In this document: one piece after another, positions 60,367 to 64,000 of the stretch | How the letters are laid out: every line of letters begins with the position of its first letter | Numbering within the stretch: position 1 is the first letter of the stretch | DNA from: CAYFYS01 sp965202905 | Lineage (GTDB): Bacteria > Pseudomonadota > Alphaproteobacteria > MPNO01 | Direction: 5' to 3' | DNA: 64,000 nucleotides | NCBI GenBank assembly: GCA_965202905.1 | Contig: OZ241868.1 | Span: 1,736,001 to 1,800,000, forward strand | Notes under the pieces: model-generated | Told to the model about the DNA's origin: nothing | The model's input: only the letters and a program-made list of their open reading frames with translations | Database searches by the model: none | Translations under genes and position numbers: made by a program

Positions 60367-63278
60367 GCGGCAGCTACCGCCTGGCGCACGGGCCGGGGAT
60401 CGGAACGCGGATCGAGCGCGGCAGAACGGTGGGCTTCTCCTTCGAAGGCGCGGCCGTGGAGGGTTTCGCCGGCGATACGATCGCAAGCGCGCTTGCGGCC
60501 AACGGCATCCGCACCCTGTCCCGGTCCTTCAAGTACCGCCGGCCGCGCGGCATCCTGACCATGGCCGGCCAGGATGCGAACACCCTGGTCCAGCTTCCGG
60601 GCGAGCCCAATGTGCCGGCCGACACGCGCACGATCGCCGAGGCGATGGCGGTGATGGGCCAGAATTACGAGGGCTCGCTCGCCGACGACCGCGGCGCGCG
60701 GATCGAGCATTTTTCCCGGTTTCTGCCGGTCGGATTCTACTACAAGGCGTTCTTTCGCCCGAAGGCCGCGTGGGCGTTCTGGGAGCCCATTATCCGCGCG
60801 CGCGCTGGGCTGGGCGCGGTCGACATCGACGCGGCGCCGGGCCGCTTCGACAAGCAGTACGGATTCTTCGATGTCGTGGTCGTCGGCGCCGGACCTGCCG
60901 GTCTCGCCGCCGCCGCCGCCGCCGGCGGCGCAGGCGCCCGGACGCTCCTGGTCGACGACCAGCCCGAGATCGGCGGCGCGCTGGGCTATGCGCGAATGGA
61001 CGCGGGCGGAACGGCGTCGGCCGCCGCGCGGGCAGTGCTGGCCGAGGCGGTGGCGGCCACGCCGCATCTCACCGTCATGATCGATGCAACCTGCAAGGGC
61101 TGGTTTGCCGACCACTGGCTCTCGATCGTGCAGGGAAACCGCCTGCACAAGGTGCGCGCGCGCCGGGTTGTGCTGGCGACCGGCGCGCAGGAGCAGCCGG
61201 CGGTCTTCCGCAACAACGACTTACCGGGCGTGATGCTCGCCTCGGCCGCGCAACGGCTGATCCGGCATTACGGCGTCGCGCCGGGACGGCGCGCGGTCGT
61301 CGTGACCGGAAGCCATGACGGCTATGCCGCGGCGCTCGATCTCTTCGAAGCCGGAATTGAGGTCGCCGCCATCATCGATCTGCGCCATGACCCGACGGCC
61401 TCCGCCGAGGCGGCGGCTGCGGCCGCGCACGGGATCGCGGCGATGACCGGCCACACCGTCAGCGAGGCGCGGCGGCGGCGCGGCGGAAGGGATGTGGGCG
61501 CGGTCATCGCTTCGCCGGTCATCGCCCAAGGCAAGTTCGGCAATCGGGGCGCACGGATCGACTGCGACCTGGTGTGCATGGCGGCAGGCTACACGCCGGC
61601 CGCGCAGCTCGCCTGCCACGGCGGCGCGCGGCTGGTCTATGACCGCGATAGCGCCGGCCTTGCGGTCGAGGGCGCGCCCGAGGGGATGGCGCTCGCCGGC
61701 TCGGTCGCCGGCATCCATGCGCTGAGGGCGGTGATCGCCGACGGCCGGCGCGCCGGATGGGCCGCGGCGCGTGCGCTGGGCTTCGATGCCGGCGAAGAGC
61801 CGCCGCCGCCGGCGCCCGAGCGCAGTCGCAACCACCCCTGGCCGATATTCGCCCATCGCAAGGGCAAGGAGTTCGTCGACTTCGACGAGGACCTCCAGAT
61901 CCGCGACATCACCGATGCGGCGGCCGAGGGCTATGACGACATCGAGCTGCTCAAGCGATACTCGACCGTCGGCATGGGCCCGTCGCAGGGCCGCCATTCG
62001 GCATTGGCTACGGTCCGCCTCGCCGCCGACGCCACCGGGCGCGATCCCCGGGAGGTCGGCACGACCACCGTCCGACCGCCGGTCTCCGGCGAAAAGCTCG
62101 GTGTGCTCGCCGGGCGCAGCTTCGAGCCGGTGCGCCACACGCCCATGCACCACCGCCATCTCGAGGCCGGCGCGCAGATGATGCCGGCCGGCGCCTGGCT
62201 GCGGCCTGCCTATTACGCCGCCGCGGCGGCGCGCGAGACGGCGATCGCCGGGGAGGCGCGCCATGTGCGCGAGGCGCTTGGGCTGATCGACGTCTCGACC
62301 CTGGGCGGGCTGGAGATCCGCGGCCCGGATGCCGCGGAGTTCCTGAACCGGATGTACACCTTCGCCTATCTCCGCCAGGAGGTCGGCCGGCTGCGCTATG
62401 TGCTAATGTGCGACCGGATCGGGTCGATCGTCGATGACGGCGTCGCCTGCCGGCTCGCGCCCGAGCACTTTTACGTCACTGCGACCACCGGCGGGGTCGA
62501 CGGCGTCTACCGCGAGATGCTCTGGTACAACGCCCAGTGGCGGCTCGATGTCGATATCGCCAACGTCACCGCAGCTTGGTGCGGAGTGAACATCGCCGGA
62601 CCCCGGTCTCGCGAGACCCTGGCCGCACTGGCGGAGGGTTTCGATTTGTCCGCCGACGCCTTTCCCTATCTCGGCGTGCGCACCGGCCGGGTCGCCGGGA
62701 TCGGGGCGCGGCTGCTGCGCGTGGGCTTCGTCGGCGAGCTGGGCTACGAGATCCACGTGCCGGCAAGCTGCGGCGAGGCGCTGTGGGATGCGCTGATCGC
62801 CGCCGGCGCGGAGCACGGCATACGGCCTTTCGGGGTCGAGGCCCAACGCCTGCTGCGGCTCGAAAAGGGCCACATAATCGTCGGCCAGGACACCGACGGC
62901 CTGACCACGCCCGAGGAGGCCGGCATGGCCTGGGCGGTGTCGCGCCGCAAGCCGTTCTTCGTCGGCGCGAGGGCGGTCGAGATCCGGGGCCGCGCACCGC
63001 CGACGCGCAGGCTGGCCGGCTTCGTCCTGGTCGAGCCCGAGGCGGAGCCGCCCGAGGAATGCTGCCTGATCATCCGCGACGGCGAGATCGCCGGCCGGGT
63101 GACCTCGGCGATGCGCTCGCCCACCGTCGACCGGGTGATCGGGCTCGCCTTCCTGCCGCCGGAAGATGCCGGGCCCGGCGCGCGGTTCGAGATCCGCCGC
63201 CCGGACGGCAGCATGGCCGCCGCCGAGGTGACGAGACTCCCGTTCTACGACCCCGATAACGCCCGGCAGGAGGGCTGA
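60363..63278 (+). CDS. mgdC: N-methylglutamate dehydrogenase subunit C (sarcosine oxidase alpha-like)
   Basis: This is a 971-residue multidomain protein. The N-terminal ferredoxin-like part (VEGFAGDTIASALAANGIRTLSRSFKYRRPRG) precedes the dinucleotide domain VVVVGAGPAGLAAAAAAGG. A pyridine-nucleotide disulfide oxidoreductase core contains LATGAQEQPAVFRNNDLPGVM. A C-terminal aminomethyltransferase (GcvT-like) half from about residue 600 contains VSTLGGLEIRGPDAAEFLNRMYT and GELGYEIHVPA, and would load the methyl-derived C1 unit onto tetrahydrofolate. It should yield glutamate and methylene-THF. It starts inside an ATGA overlap. Confidence 0.85.
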   Translation: MSGSYRLAHGPGIGTRIERGRTVGFSFEGAAVEGFAGDTIASALAANGIRTLSRSFKYRRPRGILTMAGQDANTLVQLPGEPNVPADTRTIAEAMAVMGQNYEGSLADDRGARIEHFSRFLPVGFYYKAFFRPKAAWAFWEPIIRARAGLGAVDIDAAPGRFDKQYGFFDVVVVGAGPAGLAAAAAAGGAGARTLLVDDQPEIGGALGYARMDAGGTASAAARAVLAEAVAATPHLTVMIDATCKGWFADHWLSIVQGNRLHKVRARRVVLATGAQEQPAVFRNNDLPGVMLASAAQRLIRHYGVAPGRRAVVVTGSHDGYAAALDLFEAGIEVAAIIDLRHDPTASAEAAAAAAHGIAAMTGHTVSEARRRRGGRDVGAVIASPVIAQGKFGNRGARIDCDLVCMAAGYTPAAQLACHGGARLVYDRDSAGLAVEGAPEGMALAGSVAGIHALRAVIADGRRAGWAAARALGFDAGEEPPPPAPERSRNHPWPIFAHRKGKEFVDFDEDLQIRDITDAAAEGYDDIELLKRYSTVGMGPSQGRHSALATVRLAADATGRDPREVGTTTVRPPVSGEKLGVLAGRSFEPVRHTPMHHRHLEAGAQMMPAGAWLRPAYYAAAAARETAIAGEARHVREALGLIDVSTLGGLEIRGPDAAEFLNRMYTFAYLRQEVGRLRYVLMCDRIGSIVDDGVACRLAPEHFYVTATTGGVDGVYREMLWYNAQWRLDVDIANVTAAWCGVNIAGPRSRETLAALAEGFDLSADAFPYLGVRTGRVAGIGARLLRVGFVGELGYEIHVPASCGEALWDALIAAGAEHGIRPFGVEAQRLLRLEKGHIIVGQDTDGLTTPEEAGMAWAVSRRKPFFVGARAVEIRGRAPPTRRLAGFVLVEPEAEPPEECCLIIRDGEIAGRVTSAMRSPTVDRVIGLAFLPPEDAGPGARFEIRRPDGSMAAAEVTRLPFYDPDNARQEG

Positions 63279-63280
63279 GC

Positions 63281-63982
63281 GTGGCCGCGCGCCAGCCGAC
63301 CGACTTTGCCCGGCGCAGCTTCGTCTACCGCCGGCTCGCCGCGGCGGGCGCCCGCTTCGAGGCCGTCGGCGAGGCGGCCGTGGCGCTCGATTTCGGCGAC
63401 CCGGAGTCGGAGGCTGCCCGCGCGCCCGGGCTTGCCGACCTGTCGCCGCTGCCGCGGACTGGGTTCAGGGGGCGCGCAGCGCTAGCTTGGCTCGCCGCCC
63501 GGGGGGTGACCGGCCTCGGCGCCGACAACCGCGCCGACATCCAGCCCGGCGGCGCGCTCGCCGCCCGTCTCGCGCCGAGCGAGGCCCTGATCATCGACGA
63601 CCCGGTGGCCGAGACGGATTATTGCGCGCGCCTCGATGCGGCCCACGCCTCGGAGAACCCGACCGCCTGTTATCGGGTCATGCGGCGCGAGGCGAACTTC
63701 CACTTCGTGCTGGCAGGTACGGACGGGCCGGCACTGATGGCCAAGCTCTGCGGCGTCGATTTGCGCGCGGCCGCGTTCCCGGCCGGCGCCGTTGCCCAGA
63801 CTTCGGTCGCGCGGCTGTCGATGACCGTGATCGCCGTCAGGCTCGGCGGGAGCCCGGCCTTTCACCTGCTGGGCGACAGCGCGTCCGCCGGATACGCCTG
63901 GGATGTGCTCGTCGACGCCATGACGGGGTTCTCCGGCGCGCCCATCGGCCTCGCCGCGCTGCACGCGCTGGCCCGCGGCTGA
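63281..63982 (+). CDS. mgdD: N-methylglutamate dehydrogenase subunit D (sarcosine oxidase gamma-like)
   Basis: The 233-residue protein resembles the SoxG/GcvT-fold gamma subunit. PLPRTGFRGRAALAWLAARGV, LAPSEALIID and AQTSVARLSMTVIAV are the recognisable pieces. The family is divergent, so the call leans on its place as last gene of the mgd set, two bases after mgdC. The start is GTG at 63281 behind AGGAGGGC. The window ends 18 bases later, so further operon genes cannot be excluded. Confidence 0.78.
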   Translation: MAARQPTDFARRSFVYRRLAAAGARFEAVGEAAVALDFGDPESEAARAPGLADLSPLPRTGFRGRAALAWLAARGVTGLGADNRADIQPGGALAARLAPSEALIIDDPVAETDYCARLDAAHASENPTACYRVMRREANFHFVLAGTDGPALMAKLCGVDLRAAAFPAGAVAQTSVARLSMTVIAVRLGGSPAFHLLGDSASAGYAWDVLVDAMTGFSGAPIGLAALHALARG

Positions 63983-64000
63983 TCCTGCGCTTCAGCCCGC

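Noticed and set aside
54573..63982. Plain glx genes plus sarcosine oxidase instead of the N-methylglutamate pathway
   Set aside because: Possible for single genes, but the unbroken mgs-gmaS-mgd order and the altered small subunit favour the methylamine route. It is kept only as an alternative.
1..64000. CRISPR array
   Set aside because: No regularly spaced direct repeats of 24-40 bases were found anywhere in the window and no cas-like genes are present.

Overview
The window reads as chromosomal DNA of a high-GC alphaproteobacterium. The pointers are a TrcR/DUF1013 regulator, two DUF465 (YdcH-like) proteins, DUF1192, TIGR02444, DUF3891, a heparinase II/III gene beside rpe, a TRAP transporter and a zinc-ligand-free bL31. 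A Rhodospirillales-like heterotrophic bacterium would fit, but nothing here fixes the genus. Most genes are ordinary and tightly packed, with many ATGA-type overlaps. Between them lie decayed genes and insertion-sequence remnants, so the lineage has recently lost accessory DNA.

Layout. 0-6.8 kb: guaB, a GNAT acetyltransferase and guaA, then rlmE and a Ppx/GppA phosphatase, all on the minus strand, and a plus-strand tRNA-Gln(CTG). 6.9-17.0 kb: a catabolic island holding a TRAP transporter (dctPQM), a NicC-like flavin monooxygenase, an SDR, a metal-ligand-less amidohydrolase, a NicX-like ring-cleaving dioxygenase, an XRE-cupin regulator, an amidase and an alpha/beta hydrolase. Its two outward promoters share a candidate operator built on AAAGAAA-N-TTTCTTT. 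17.7-26.9 kb: a luciferase-like monooxygenase, purK-purE, phosphofructokinase, a propionyl-CoA-synthetase-like gene with two frameshifts, trcR and a quinone reductase. 26.9-27.9 kb: decayed genes, including a RelE-type toxin remnant. 27.9-37.3 kb: rpmE, an ABC exporter, a MotA/MotB-like pair plus an OmpA-domain protein, suhB, efp and fhs. 37.3-39.0 kb: an AT-rich scar with IS5- and IS630-type remnants and a decayed SIR2/STAND-type defence gene. 39.1-47.6 kb: an RHH protein, heparinase, rpe, carB, carA and rsmB. 47.6-52 kb: a fossil SdhAF4, an IS1595 remnant, an NmrA-like oxidoreductase, and a deletion scar joining a beheaded Bcr/CflA transporter to a tail-less CoxL-type molybdoenzyme. 52-54.5 kb: recQ and a DksA/TraR-type protein.

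54.6-64 kb: a compact eight-gene operon best read as the complete N-methylglutamate pathway of methylamine use. mgsA-mgsB-mgsC encode N-methylglutamate synthase, gmaS encodes gamma-glutamylmethylamide synthetase, and mgdA-mgdB-mgdC-mgdD encode N-methylglutamate dehydrogenase. Methylamine nitrogen and carbon would enter through gmaS. The methyl group would leave on tetrahydrofolate through mgdC, where the formate-THF ligase at 35.6 kb could handle C1 units.

The main candidates for novelty are the 7-17 kb catabolic island, which has a plausible N-heteroaromatic substrate, altered active sites and a shared operator; a 58-bp palindrome inside an acetyltransferase gene; and a recurring pattern of 10-19 bp tandem duplications at stop codons, a ribosome-binding site and a pseudogene frameshift.
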